NCBI RefSeq assembly: GCF_002209565.1
Contig: NZ_NJIH01000011.1
Span: 1 to 64,000, forward strand
Source of the DNA: Candidimonas nitroreducens
GTDB lineage: Bacteria > Pseudomonadota > Gammaproteobacteria > Burkholderiales > Burkholderiaceae_B
Reading direction: 5' to 3'
Length of the DNA stretch: 64,000 nucleotides
Shown in pieces: positions 22,442 through 34,170 of this stretch. Under the pieces are notes generated by a model that did no database searches, was not told the DNA's origin, and saw only the letters and a list, made by a program, of their open reading frames with translations. Made by a program: the position numbers and the translations under genes. How positions within the stretch are numbered: the stretch's first letter is position 1; every line of letters starts with the position of its first letter.

Positions 22442-23546
22442 ACGCCAGCCCGCCACCCTGCAGGTACAGCAGGTGGAGAAATCCTTCGGCGCCCGCAAGG
22501 TGCTGCGGGACGTGGACTGCGTCGTCGAGCCGGGGCAGGTGGTGTCGCTGCTGGGCCACTCGGGCTGCGGCAAGACCACGCTGCTGCGCCTGATCGCCGG
22601 CTTCGAGCGCCCCGATGCGGGGCGCATCAGCGTCGCGGGCCAGCTGGTGGCCGACGCCCGGGTGTTCGTCGCCGCCGAGAAGCGCCATATCGGCTATGTG
22701 CCGCAGGAAGGCGCGCTGTTTCCGCACCTGAACGTCTACGACAATATCGGCTTCGGCCTGTCCAAGGGGCCGGCGCGCAAGCGGGCCGTCGAGCACATGC
22801 TGGAGCTTACCGGCATTGCCGAATTGAGTGCCCTGATGCCGCAGCAGCTGTCGGGCGGCCAGCAGCAGCGCGTGGCGCTGGCCCGCGCGCTGGCGCCGGG
22901 GCCGCGCATGCTGCTGCTGGACGAGCCCTTCAACGCGCTGGACGCGGCCTTGCGCGCCACCATCTGCCAGGACGTCATGGCGCTGCTGCGCCGGCTGGGC
23001 GCCACGGTGCTGCTGGTGACCCACGACCAGCATGAGGCCTTTGTTTCTTCCGATCGCGTCGCCGTGATGCGCGACGGGCGCATCGTGCAGTTCGACGAGC
23101 CGGCGCGCGTCTACCGGCAGCCGGTGGACGTGCAGACCGCGCAGCTGGTGGGCAGCGCGGTGTTCTTTGACGGCGTGCTGCGCGACGGCGTGGCGCAGAC
23201 GGCGCTGGGCCCGATAGCCGCTGCCAACCATTGCGACGGCGCTGCAGCGGTGCGCGTGATGCTGCGCCATGAACAATTGCGCCTGGCCGAACCCGAGCAG
23301 GGCCGGCCGGCGCGGGTTACCGGCATTGCCTTCCACGGCCATTATTCCAGCCTCACGGTGGTGCTGGAGCCTGCGCCGCAGGCGGAGACCCCACCTGGCA
23401 TGGGTGGCGCGGACGGTGCGCAGGACGGCGCCGCCCCGGCCATCGAGTTCCCGGTCAGGGCCCATTACCCCTTCGACTACCGCATCGGCGACCGCGTCGG
23501 CGTGCGCGTGCTCGGCCCGGCAATGATCTACGAGCCGCAGGCCTGA
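22431..23546 (+). CDS. fbpC: Ferric iron ABC transporter ATP-binding protein
   Basis: ATPase of the iron importer, 371 residues. It has Walker A GHSGCGKTT, signature LSGGQQQRVALARAL, Walker B MLLLDEPFNALD and the H-loop LLVTHDQHEAF, then a C-terminal TOBE-like regulatory domain (about residues 250-370). It overlaps fbpB by 11 bases (ATGCGCAATGA), which suggests translational coupling. It is convergent with tex. Confidence 0.92.
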   Translation: MRNERQPATLQVQQVEKSFGARKVLRDVDCVVEPGQVVSLLGHSGCGKTTLLRLIAGFERPDAGRISVAGQLVADARVFVAAEKRHIGYVPQEGALFPHLNVYDNIGFGLSKGPARKRAVEHMLELTGIAELSALMPQQLSGGQQQRVALARALAPGPRMLLLDEPFNALDAALRATICQDVMALLRRLGATVLLVTHDQHEAFVSSDRVAVMRDGRIVQFDEPARVYRQPVDVQTAQLVGSAVFFDGVLRDGVAQTALGPIAAANHCDGAAAVRVMLRHEQLRLAEPEQGRPARVTGIAFHGHYSSLTVVLEPAPQAETPPGMGGADGAQDGAAPAIEFPVRAHYPFDYRIGDRVGVRVLGPAMIYEPQA

Positions 23547-23665
23547 AGCGGTTCGGGCTGGTGTCAGGCGCTACGACGGCGTGCGGCACACGGGCAATTT
23601 CAATGCACAGCCGCTGCAGGCAGGCTTAGGCTACCGGCTCCAGGCCTACCGTTCCAGGCCGCCGG

Positions 23666-26038
<2,373 letters not shown>

Positions 26039-26204
26039 GGGGGAAGGCGCGATTACGTGATTCAAGCGGGGCATTTTGCCACAAGCCGTGTTCCGCCCGG
26101 GATCGGGCCGGGTATCATCGGGTGTGTGGCCGTTAGGGATTGTAAACAACGGCCCGCGCGCCGGGCCGGCGCTACACTACGGCCTCGATCACACACAGGC
26201 TGCC

Positions 26205-28229
26205 ATGCTGCTGCAGGAACTCTCCGATATCTTCTCCGCGGACGGCCCGCTGGCGGCGGCCGTGCCCGATTATCGCCCGCGCCAGTCGCAAATCGAGATG
26301 GCGCAGGCCATAGAGGCCGCGCTGCAGAACCGCAGCACCCTGGTGGCCGAGGCCGGCACCGGCACGGGCAAGACCTGGGCCTATCTGGTGCCGGCTTTCA
26401 TGGGCGGCGGCAAGGTGCTGGTGTCCACCGGCACCCGTACGCTGCAGGATCAGCTGTTCCGGCGCGACGTACCGCGGCTGCGCGCCGCGCTGGCGCTGCC
26501 GATCACGGTGGCACTGCTCAAGGGGCGCGGCAACTACGTCTGCCACTATCACCTGGAACGCCTGGCCGGCGACGAGCGCGCCTTGAAGTCGCGCGCCGAG
26601 ATGGCGCAACTGCGCCATATCCAGGTCTTCGCGCAACAATCCAAGACGGGCGACCGCGCCGATCTGGCGCAGGTGCCCGAAGAGGCGGACATCTGGAACC
26701 GGGTCACGTCCACGCGCGAGAACTGCCTGGGGCAGGAATGCCCGCGCGTGCGCGACTGCTTCCTGATGAAAGCGCGCCGCCAGGCCCAGGACGCCGATCT
26801 GGTAGTGGTGAACCACGCCTTGTTCATGGCCGACCTGGCCCTGCGCGAAGAGGGCATCACCGACCTGCTGCCGGCCGTGGATGCCGTCATCTTCGACGAA
26901 GCGCATCAGCTGCCCGACATCGCCACCCGCTTCCTGGGCAGCAGCGTGTCCTCCAGCCAGCTGCTGGAACTGGCGCGCAGCATGGAGGCCGCGGGCCTGG
27001 CGCAGGCCCGCGAAGCCACCAACTGGAGCGAGGCCGGCAAACGCCTGGAACAGGCGGCGCGCGAGCTGCGCCTGGCCGCCGCGCCCATAGACAAGCTGCC
27101 GGGCCGCAAGGCCACGTTCGAGGCCATTCCCGAACCCGAAACCTTCGACCGCGCACTGGCCGAACTGCTGGCCGAGCTGGACAAGTGCGCCGCGCTATTG
27201 GGGGCGGTGGCCGAGAAGCATCCCGATCTGGCCGCGGCGGCCAAGACCTGTGTGGATCTGCGCGCGCGGCTGTTCCTCTGGAGCCAGCCCGACCGCCAGG
27301 GACACAATGCGCTGGCCGCCGTGCAGGCCCCCGCGCAGGCCGGCGAGGCGGGCACCGAGGCGGGTGCGGTGCGTTGGGTCGAGCACGGCCTGCATCACGT
27401 GCGCCTGCACAGTGCGCCGCTGTCGGTGGCGCAGGTATTCTCGCGCTGCCGTAATCCGGATCAGGCCTGGGTGCTGACCTCGGCGACCTTGTCGGTACAC
27501 GGCGATTTCGGCCATTTCCAGCGCCAGCTCGGCCTGGGCGGCGCGGCCACGCAGCGCTGGGAATCGCCTTTCGACTACCCGCGGCAGGGCCTGTTGTTCG
27601 TGCCCCGCGGCCTGCCGCTGCCCAGCGACCGCCAGTTCAACGAGCGTTTCGTCGAGGCGCTGCTGCCCTTGTTGCAGGCCGGCAGCGGCGGGGCGTTAGT
27701 GCTTTGCACCACGCTGCGTTCGGTCGACCGCATCGCCGAACTGCTGCAAGAACACGGCCTGCAGCGGCCCATCCTGCGCCAGGGCGACTACTCGCGGCGT
27801 ATCCTGCTGGAACGCTTCCGCAGTGAAAAAGGCGCGGTGCTGGTGGGCAGTGCCAGTTTCTGGGAAGGCATAGATGTGCCCGGCGACGCGCTGACGCTGG
27901 TGGCGATCGACAAGCTGCCGTTCGCGCCGCCCGACGACCCGGTGCTCGAGGCGCGCCTGAAGCGATGCCGCGAGCAGGGCGGCAATCCGTTCATGGAATA
28001 TCAGCTTCCCGAGGCGGCCATCGCGCTCAAGCAGGGCGCCGGGCGGCTGATACGCTCGGAGGCCGACTGGGGGGTGCTGCTGGTGGGCGATGTACGGATG
28101 GTGGATAAACCCTACGGCAAGCTGCTGTGGCGCGGCCTGCCGGCCTTTGCTCGCACGCGAGAGCCGGCCGAGGCCTTGGCCTTCCTGGCTGCCCGGCAGG
28201 GACGTCAACATGAAGTGCAAGGGGTTTGA
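26205..28229 (+). CDS. DinG/YoaA-family ATP-dependent DNA helicase
   Basis: XPD-like superfamily 2 helicase, probably with an iron-sulfur cluster. From the ATG at 26205 it is 674 residues; the upstream frame to a TTG at 26076 is not typical. It shows the Q-like YRPRQSQIEMAQAI, Walker A AEAGTGTGKTWAYL, a four-Cys patch (YVC..., ENCLGQECPRVRDC) before DADLVVVNHALF, the DEAH box VIFDEAHQLPD, and C-terminal motifs LCTTLRSVDRIAELL and GSASFWEGIDVPGD ... QGAGRLIRS. YoaA is the closer match in size. The stop codon lies inside the first unit of a 91-bp tandem repeat, so the last residues may be repeat-derived. Confidence 0.9.
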   Translation: MLLQELSDIFSADGPLAAAVPDYRPRQSQIEMAQAIEAALQNRSTLVAEAGTGTGKTWAYLVPAFMGGGKVLVSTGTRTLQDQLFRRDVPRLRAALALPITVALLKGRGNYVCHYHLERLAGDERALKSRAEMAQLRHIQVFAQQSKTGDRADLAQVPEEADIWNRVTSTRENCLGQECPRVRDCFLMKARRQAQDADLVVVNHALFMADLALREEGITDLLPAVDAVIFDEAHQLPDIATRFLGSSVSSSQLLELARSMEAAGLAQAREATNWSEAGKRLEQAARELRLAAAPIDKLPGRKATFEAIPEPETFDRALAELLAELDKCAALLGAVAEKHPDLAAAAKTCVDLRARLFLWSQPDRQGHNALAAVQAPAQAGEAGTEAGAVRWVEHGLHHVRLHSAPLSVAQVFSRCRNPDQAWVLTSATLSVHGDFGHFQRQLGLGGAATQRWESPFDYPRQGLLFVPRGLPLPSDRQFNERFVEALLPLLQAGSGGALVLCTTLRSVDRIAELLQEHGLQRPILRQGDYSRRILLERFRSEKGAVLVGSASFWEGIDVPGDALTLVAIDKLPFAPPDDPVLEARLKRCREQGGNPFMEYQLPEAAIALKQGAGRLIRSEADWGVLLVGDVRMVDKPYGKLLWRGLPAFARTREPAEALAFLAARQGRQHEVQGV

Positions 28230-28488
28230 AAAACCGTCCAGGATGCCTGGCTGCGAGCCGGGATGCTCGTAGGGATCCGAGCGGGATGCAAGGCATCCAC
28301 ACAAAATGCAAGGGGTTTGGAAAACCGTCCAGGATGCCTGGCTGCAAGCCGGGATGCTCGTAGGGATCCGAGCGGGATGCAAGGCATCCACACGCAATGC
28401 AAGGGGTTTGGAAAACCGTACAGGATGTCTGGCCGCGAGCCGGGAACCCCGCAGGAGTCCGAAGCGCAGGCGAGTCTGCCGAGCATCG
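28216..28488. repeat. 91-bp tandem repeats overlapping the helicase 3' end
   Basis: Units begin TGCAAGGGGTTTG at 28216, 28307 and 28398, an exact 91-bp period. Units 1 and 2 are nearly identical; unit 3 is diverged in its second half. Unit 1 contains the last codons and TGA of the helicase gene (TTTGA where units 2 and 3 have TTTGG). 91 is not a multiple of three, so the array is not an extended coding repeat. Confidence 0.92.
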
Positions 28489-28688
28489 GAACTCCGCAGG
28501 GCAGCCCCGGCGGTTAAAGAACCAGCCATCGTCGCAATACCACCATCGCCGCGCAATACACCAAATCCTTTGGCCGCTGAGTGAATTCTCGGGCTACCGG
28601 GTTCGTTCTTAAGCCGCTGAGGCTGCCCTGCAGAGTTCCGATGCTCGCCCAAACTCGGGCTGTGCTTCGGACTCTTCCGGGTTCCTCA
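28443..28688. repeat. Large imperfect inverted repeat between the helicase gene and bamD
   Basis: The core arms at 28481-28506 and 28621-28646 (26 bases) are inverted copies with one mismatch. Similarity extends outward and inward at lower identity to about 28443-28524 against 28601-28688. The left arm overlaps the third 91-bp unit. It lies between convergent genes, and the 557-bp region holds no credible gene. Confidence 0.85.
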
Positions 28689-28741
28689 GCTCGCATCGCG
28701 GCATGCGGCGGGTTTTAAAACCTCTTGGCATGCCCGCGGCA

Positions 28742-28800
28742 ACACCGTCAGAACCAATTATTACACCCTCAGAACCAATTACACCGTCAGAACCAATTGA
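28742..28800. repeat. Triplicated 3' end of bamD
   Basis: ACACCGTCAGAACCAATT and near copies occur three times in a row (about 21, 18 and 18 bp). The copy nearest bamD contains its last codons and stop (minus strand, Asn-Trp-Phe-stop). The other two are non-coding echoes of the gene end. Confidence 0.85.
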
Positions 28801-29635
28801 TCGGGTTCCAGTAATTGACCGGGTCGTTCAGGCCCTGCTTGTAATACTTGCTGTTGGGGAAGTTCTTGTCGAGTATGCGCTTGGCATCGTCGCGCAGCTG
28901 CGTCATGCCCAGCTTGTCGTAGCTGAGGTACATGATGTAGAGCGCCTTCTCGGCGATAGGCACGCCCTGGAAGTCGGTAACAGCTTTTTGCGCCCGGTTG
29001 GCCGCCGCCACGTAGGCGCCGCGCTCGTAGTAGTACTGCGCTACGTGCACTTCGTTGCGGGCGATGGCGTCGACCAGCCACGCCACGCGCAGCTTGGCAT
29101 CCGGCGTGTAGGTGCTGTCCGGGTAGCGCTTGATAAGCTGGTTGAAGGATTCGTACGACTCGCGCAGGCCCTTGGGGTCGCGCTCGCTGGGATCCTGGCG
29201 GGTGATGTTGCTGAAGGCCGCACTGGGTGGCGTGAAGGTAACCAGCCCCTTCAGGTACAGCATATAGTCGCTGCCCGGATGGTTCGGGTACTGCTGCTGG
29301 AAGCGGGCGATGGCCGCCAGCGCCTGGTCGCTTTCTTCGTCCTTCCAGTCGACATAGGCCAGGTCGATCAACGCCTGCTGGGCATATACGCCGAAAGGAT
29401 AGCGCGCTTCGATGGACTCCAGGCGGGTACGGGCGTCTTTCCAGTTGCTGTTGCTCATATCTTCGCGCGCATCCTGGTACAGGCGCTGCGCGCTCCAGCC
29501 GGCGGTCTTGTCGATTTCGCCGCCCTTGAGCGAGCTGCAGGCCGACAGTAGGACGACCGCAGCGAGCGCGACGGCGGTGTATGCCGCACGCCTGAGCAGG
29601 GGGCGGAGGGACGAATCGTGGTCTGGGCGGGTCAC
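28787..29635 (-). CDS. bamD: Outer membrane assembly lipoprotein BamD
   Basis: Essential lipoprotein of the BAM complex that inserts beta-barrel proteins. The 282 residues include an N-terminal signal with lipobox LLSAC (lipidated Cys33). TPR-type repeats follow (YQDAREDMSNSNWKDARTRLESIEARYPF; QALIDLAYVDWKDEESDQALAAIARFQQQYPNHP; YMLYLKGLVTF). It is divergent from rluD, the standard arrangement in Betaproteobacteria. Its 3' end is tandemly triplicated. Confidence 0.95.
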   Translation of the reverse strand: MTRPDHDSSLRPLLRRAAYTAVALAAVVLLSACSSLKGGEIDKTAGWSAQRLYQDAREDMSNSNWKDARTRLESIEARYPFGVYAQQALIDLAYVDWKDEESDQALAAIARFQQQYPNHPGSDYMLYLKGLVTFTPPSAAFSNITRQDPSERDPKGLRESYESFNQLIKRYPDSTYTPDAKLRVAWLVDAIARNEVHVAQYYYERGAYVAAANRAQKAVTDFQGVPIAEKALYIMYLSYDKLGMTQLRDDAKRILDKNFPNSKYYKQGLNDPVNYWNPINWF

Positions 29636-29685
29636 AAAAAAATCCTTGGTGGTAGCATTGCAGGCTGATTATATGATTAGTGGCC

Positions 29686-30648
29686 ATGCCTGACACAGCT
29701 CTTCCAACGGAAAGTCCCGCGGCCGGGGAGCCGGTCGAATTCGAGCTGCCGCTCAAGGCGCTGCCAGATCGTCTCGACAAGGTGCTGGCCGGGCTGATGC
29801 CCGAGCATTCCCGCAGCCGCCTGCAGGGCTGGATCGAGGCCGGGTACGTGCTGGTCAACGGCCAGGCGGCGCGGGTGCGCCAGGCGGTGGGGGCCGGCGA
29901 CAAGATCAGCGTGCGCATGCAGCCCACGCCCGAATCCCTGGCCTTTTGTGCCGAGCCGGTGGATTTCCGCGTAATCGCTGAAAGTCCCGACTGGATCGTC
30001 GTGGACAAGCCGGCCGGGCTGGTGACGCATCCCGGCGCCGGCAACTGGCACGGTACTTTGCTCAACGGCCTGCTGCACCGCTACCCGGAGCTGCGCCAGG
30101 TGGCGCGCGCCGGTATCGTGCACCGCCTGGACAAAGATACCTCGGGCCTGTTGGTGGTGGCGCGCCACGAGCGCGCCCAGACCGATCTGGTGCGCCAGCT
30201 GCAGGCGCGCACGGTCAAGCGCGAGTACTTGGCGCTGGCGCACGGCCTGCTGCAGCGGGCCGTGACCGTGGCGCGCGACATCGGCCGCGATCCGCGCGTG
30301 CCGGTGCGCATGACGGTTGAGCGTCCGATTGCCCCCAAGCCTGCCGTGACGCACTGCGAGCCGCGCCGCCGCGGCGCGGACGCGCAGGGTCAGCCCGTCA
30401 CACTGGCCGCCTGCCGCCTGGAAACCGGCCGCACGCACCAGATCCGCGTGCATCTGGCTAGCCTGGGGCATCCGCTGGTGGGCGACCTGGTGTATGGCGG
30501 GCGGTTCATCGCGGGCGCGCGGCGCCACATGCTGCACGCGCGGGCGCTGGGCTTCGACGATGCCGCCAGCGGCCGGCGCGTGTCTTTCGAGGCCGAGCCG
30601 CCCGCAGACTTCTGCGTGGTGCTGGACAATATTTCGTGGCAGGCGTGA
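29686..30648 (+). CDS. rluD: 23S rRNA pseudouridine synthase RluD
   Basis: Makes pseudouridines in helix 69 of 23S rRNA. It has an N-terminal S4 domain (LDKVLAGLMPEHSRSRLQGWIEAGYVLVNGQ) and an RluA-type catalytic domain with HRLDKDTSGLLVVA, which contains the catalytic Asp, then RTHQIRVHLASLGHPLVGD. About 320 residues, as expected. The start may be this ATG or a GTG six bases upstream. Divergent from bamD. Confidence 0.95.
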   Translation: MPDTALPTESPAAGEPVEFELPLKALPDRLDKVLAGLMPEHSRSRLQGWIEAGYVLVNGQAARVRQAVGAGDKISVRMQPTPESLAFCAEPVDFRVIAESPDWIVVDKPAGLVTHPGAGNWHGTLLNGLLHRYPELRQVARAGIVHRLDKDTSGLLVVARHERAQTDLVRQLQARTVKREYLALAHGLLQRAVTVARDIGRDPRVPVRMTVERPIAPKPAVTHCEPRRRGADAQGQPVTLAACRLETGRTHQIRVHLASLGHPLVGDLVYGGRFIAGARRHMLHARALGFDDAASGRRVSFEAEPPADFCVVLDNISWQA

Positions 30649-30768
30649 CGCGGATTTGCGGCCGGATGCGCCAGGCGCGCCGCGCCGGCGCCCGGGATCG
30701 CGCCTTGGCGTATTATCCTTAAGGTCTGCGGCCGTGCGCCGTGTTCTCTCTTTGATCTGCAAGTCCCT

Positions 30769-31530
30769 ATGAGCGAAATCGTCTCTTTGCCGCGCGTCAC
30801 CGGCCTGCCGTGGCAGGGCGTGCACTACTTCTGCACCACTCGCGCCGGCGGCGTAAGCACGGGCGAGTACGCCACCCTGAACGTGGGCGGACGCACCGAC
30901 GACGACTCCTCACATGTGCTCGAAAACCGCCGCCGCCTGCGGGCGGAGCTGCCCTCCGACCCTTGCTGGCTGAGGCAGGTGCATGGCAACCAGGTGGCCG
31001 ATGCCGACCGGCCGTGGGCAGAGCCGCCGGCCGCCGACGCCGCCGTCACGACGCAAGCCGGCCGGGTGCTGGCCATTCTTACGGCCGATTGCCTGCCGGT
31101 GGTGATCGCCGACGGCGGCGGCCGGGCTCTTGGGCTGGCCCACGCGGGCTGGCGCGGGCTGGCTTCCGGCGTACTCGAGGCCAGCCTGGATGCGCTGCGA
31201 GCCCGGGTGCCGGACGCGGAATATTGGCGTGCCTGGGTGGGGCCGGGAATCGGCCAGCGCAATTTCGAAGTGGGCGACGATGTGCATGCGGCCTTCGTGC
31301 AGCGTGACGCCGGCGCCGCGCCATTTTTCGTGGCCAAGCGCGAGCCGGGCAAATGGCTGGCCGATCTGCCCGGGCTGGCGCGGCACAGACTGCATGCCGC
31401 CGGGGTGCGCGACATCGAGCTCAGCGGCCACTGCACTTACGGCGAGCCGGAACGCTTCTATTCATATCGCCGCGAACGCGCGTCGGGGCGGCTGGCCACC
31501 GTGGCATGGCTGCGGGGCGAGGAGGGCTGA
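30769..31530 (+). CDS. pgeF: Peptidoglycan editing factor / multicopper oxidase-like YfiH
   Basis: Member of the YfiH/LACC1 (DUF152) family, 253 residues. Members have been described as peptidoglycan amino-acid editing factors and as purine nucleoside enzymes. Motifs with the conserved metal-binding His/Cys are LTADCLPVVIADGGGRALGLAHAGWRGLASGV, VGPGIGQRNFEVGDDV and GHCTYGEPERFYSYRRE. It follows rluD on the same strand, the usual neighbourhood. Confidence 0.92.
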   Translation: MSEIVSLPRVTGLPWQGVHYFCTTRAGGVSTGEYATLNVGGRTDDDSSHVLENRRRLRAELPSDPCWLRQVHGNQVADADRPWAEPPAADAAVTTQAGRVLAILTADCLPVVIADGGGRALGLAHAGWRGLASGVLEASLDALRARVPDAEYWRAWVGPGIGQRNFEVGDDVHAAFVQRDAGAAPFFVAKREPGKWLADLPGLARHRLHAAGVRDIELSGHCTYGEPERFYSYRRERASGRLATVAWLRGEEG

Positions 31531-31708
31531 AACGCCGGCCGGGCAGTCCGGGCCTGATAAATACCGGCACGCACGGCGCGCCGGCCGAACCTCGAGGCTT
31601 GCTGCGGCAGAGTTCTGCGGGCCGCCACCCTAGCGACTTACCCTGATTGACAGGCCTTCCAATGCCCCGCAAGATTGATTCAAAGAATCTCAAAATAGCA
31701 GGTGTCTG

Positions 31709-33340
31709 ATGGGTGCTCCATTTCTTTCAGAATGGCCCGTCCCGGCGAGCGTGGCGCCGGACAAGTTGGCTGATATTCAGGCCGAATTCGCACGCGATTG
31801 GCATGACATCGTCATGCAGGCCAAACAGGGCACGCTGCTGCCGCCCAAAGACCGCCGTTTCCACGGCGCCGCCTGGGCCGCCAATCCTGCCGCCGTGCTG
31901 CTTAGCCATGCCTATGTGCTTTCGGCCCGCGCTCTCGAACGCATGACCGAAGCCGCGCAGGTGGCCGAACCGGTGCGCGAACGGCTGCGTTTCTCGATGA
32001 TGCAATGGATCGACGCCATGTCGCCGTCGAATTTCCTGGCCACCAATCCCGATGCCCAGCAAAAGCTGCTCGACAGCGGCGGCCAAAGCCTGCTCGACGG
32101 CCTGCGCAATCTGCAGGAAGACCTGCGCAAGGGGCGGCTGTCCCAAACCGACGAATCGGGCTTCGAGGTCGGCCGCAATGTCGGCAACTCGCCCGGCGCC
32201 GTGGTATTCGAGAACCGCCTGTTCCAGCTCATCCAGTACGCGCCGCTTACGCCCAAGGTGCATCAGCTGCCGCTGGTGATCGTGCCGCCTTGCATCAACA
32301 AGTTCTACATACTCGACCTGCAGCCCGAAAATTCTTTCGTGCGCCACGCGGTCGCGCAGGGCTTCACGGTATTCCTGGTTTCCTGGCGCAATCCGCTGCC
32401 GTCCGACAACGACGGCGTCGACACCGCCGGCTGGGGCGACTACCTGCAGGAAGGCGTGTTGCGCGCGTTGCGCGCGGCGTGCGAAATCTCCGGCCAGCCC
32501 AAGGTCAATGCGCTGGGCTTCTGCGTGGGCGGCACCTTGCTGGCCTCGGCCCTGGCCCTGGGCAGGGCGCAAGGCTACGATCCGGTGGCGGCGCTTACGC
32601 TGCTGACCACCTTGCTCGATTTCGAAGACACGGGCGTGCTCGACGTCTTCGTCGACGAGCTGCATGCCGAAGCGCGCGAACGCCAGCTCGGCAGCGGCGG
32701 CCTGATGTCGGCGCGCGAGCTCGGCACCACCTTTTCGTTCCTGCGTCCGAACGAACTGGTCTGGAACTACGTGGTCGGCAACTACCTGAAAGGCGAGACG
32801 CCGCCGGCCTTCGATCTGCTGTTCTGGAATTCCGACGGCACCAATCTGCCCGGCCCTTTCTTTACCTGGTATTTCCGCAATACCTATCTCGAGAACAACC
32901 TGAAGCAGCCCGGTCGCCTGCATGTCGACGGTCACGGGCTGGATCTGCACTGCCTGGACATGCCGGCCTATATCTACGGTTCGCGCGAAGACCATATCGT
33001 GCCGTGGGCCTCGGCCTACGCTTCGACCCGCATCCTGAAAGGGCCTTTGCGTTTTGTTCTGGGGGCTTCGGGGCATATTGCGGGTGTGGTCAATCCGCCC
33101 GCCAAGAAGCGCCGCAGTTACTGGGTATCCGAAGGGCCCGATACGCCGCGCCTGCCTGGCGATCCGCAGGTGTGGCTCGACCAGGCATCCGAGCGCGCCG
33201 GCAGCTGGTGGCCCGACTGGTGCGCATGGCTCGCCGCCAGATCCGGAGAACTGCGCAAGGCGCCCAAGTCTCTTGGCAATGCCAGCTACGTTCCCATTGA
33301 AGACGCGCCGGGTAGATACGTGAAGGTCAGAGCCGTGTAG
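31709..33340 (+). CDS. phaC: Poly(3-hydroxyalkanoate) synthase, class I
   Basis: Polymerises hydroxyacyl-CoA at the granule surface. The 543 residues include an N-terminal PhaC_N domain (FSMMQWIDAMSPSNFLATNPDAQQKLLDSGGQSL) and an alpha/beta-hydrolase core. That core has the lipase-like box ALGFCVGGTLL with nucleophile Cys272, an Asp near SREDHIVPW, and the catalytic His in ASGHIAGVVNPP. It is followed by phaB and phaR; no phaA is next to it. Confidence 0.95.
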   Translation: MGAPFLSEWPVPASVAPDKLADIQAEFARDWHDIVMQAKQGTLLPPKDRRFHGAAWAANPAAVLLSHAYVLSARALERMTEAAQVAEPVRERLRFSMMQWIDAMSPSNFLATNPDAQQKLLDSGGQSLLDGLRNLQEDLRKGRLSQTDESGFEVGRNVGNSPGAVVFENRLFQLIQYAPLTPKVHQLPLVIVPPCINKFYILDLQPENSFVRHAVAQGFTVFLVSWRNPLPSDNDGVDTAGWGDYLQEGVLRALRAACEISGQPKVNALGFCVGGTLLASALALGRAQGYDPVAALTLLTTLLDFEDTGVLDVFVDELHAEARERQLGSGGLMSARELGTTFSFLRPNELVWNYVVGNYLKGETPPAFDLLFWNSDGTNLPGPFFTWYFRNTYLENNLKQPGRLHVDGHGLDLHCLDMPAYIYGSREDHIVPWASAYASTRILKGPLRFVLGASGHIAGVVNPPAKKRRSYWVSEGPDTPRLPGDPQVWLDQASERAGSWWPDWCAWLAARSGELRKAPKSLGNASYVPIEDAPGRYVKVRAV

Positions 33341-33432
33341 CGGGCATGGGCCGCGGGGGCGGCTCGCGCGCACGGCGTGCGGCGCGGGCCTGATGGAAGA
33401 TTTGCAGTGATGTTTCAGGTGAGGAGAATCAA

Positions 33433-34170
33433 ATGAGTGGCAAACTGGCTTACGTGACGGGTGGAATGGGCGGCATCGGTACCTCTATATGCCGACGCCT
33501 GGCCAAAGAGGGTTTCACGGTCATTGCCGGCTGCGGCCCCAGCCGCAACTTCCAGCAGTGGCTCGACGAGCAGGCCGAGCAGGGGTATACCTTCCATGCC
33601 TCGGTGGGCAATGTGTCCGACTGGGATTCCACCGTGGCCGCCTTCGAGCGCGTCACCCAAGAACTCGGCCCGGTCGATGTGCTGGTCAACAATGCCGGCA
33701 TCACCCGCGATGGGTTGTTTCGCAAAATGACCCAGGAAGACTGGCGCGCGGTCATCGACACCAACCTGAACAGCCTGTTCAACGTCACCAAGCAGGTCAT
33801 CGACGGCATGGTCGAAAAGCAATGGGGCCGCATCATCAACATCAGTTCGGTCAACGGCCAGAAGGGCCAGTTCGGCCAGACCAACTACTCCACGGCCAAG
33901 GCGGGCATACACGGCTTCACCATGGCCCTGGCGCAAGAGGTGGCCAACAAGGGCGTCACGGTCAATACGATATCGCCGGGCTACATCGGCACTGACATGG
34001 TGCGCGCAATCCGGCCCGACGTGCTGGAAAAAATCGTCGCTACCATTCCGGTCAAGCGTCTGGGCACGCCCGAAGAAATCGGCTCCATCGTGGCCTGGCT
34101 GGCGTCGGACGACGCGGGCTTCGCCACCGGTGCCGACTTCTCTTTGAACGGCGGCCTGCACATGGGCTGA
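33433..34170 (+). CDS. phaB: Acetoacetyl-CoA reductase
   Basis: NADPH-dependent SDR making (R)-3-hydroxybutyryl-CoA for PhaC. The 245 residues carry the cofactor motif VTGGMGGIG, VNNAGITRDGLF, the Ser-Tyr-Lys triad in ISSVNGQKGQFGQTNYSTAKAG, and PGYIGTDMV. An AGGAG ribosome site precedes the ATG, 92 bases after phaC. Confidence 0.95.
   Translation: MSGKLAYVTGGMGGIGTSICRRLAKEGFTVIAGCGPSRNFQQWLDEQAEQGYTFHASVGNVSDWDSTVAAFERVTQELGPVDVLVNNAGITRDGLFRKMTQEDWRAVIDTNLNSLFNVTKQVIDGMVEKQWGRIINISSVNGQKGQFGQTNYSTAKAGIHGFTMALAQEVANKGVTVNTISPGYIGTDMVRAIRPDVLEKIVATIPVKRLGTPEEIGSIVAWLASDDAGFATGADFSLNGGLHMG

Noticed and set aside
28216-28488. CRISPR array
   Set aside because: Units are contiguous 91-bp tandem copies with no unique spacers and no cas genes.
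27696-28652. 318-codon minus-strand frame across the 91-bp repeats with repeating peptide segments
   Set aside because: The repetition only mirrors the DNA repeat in shifting frames (91 is not divisible by three), and half of it is antisense to the helicase.
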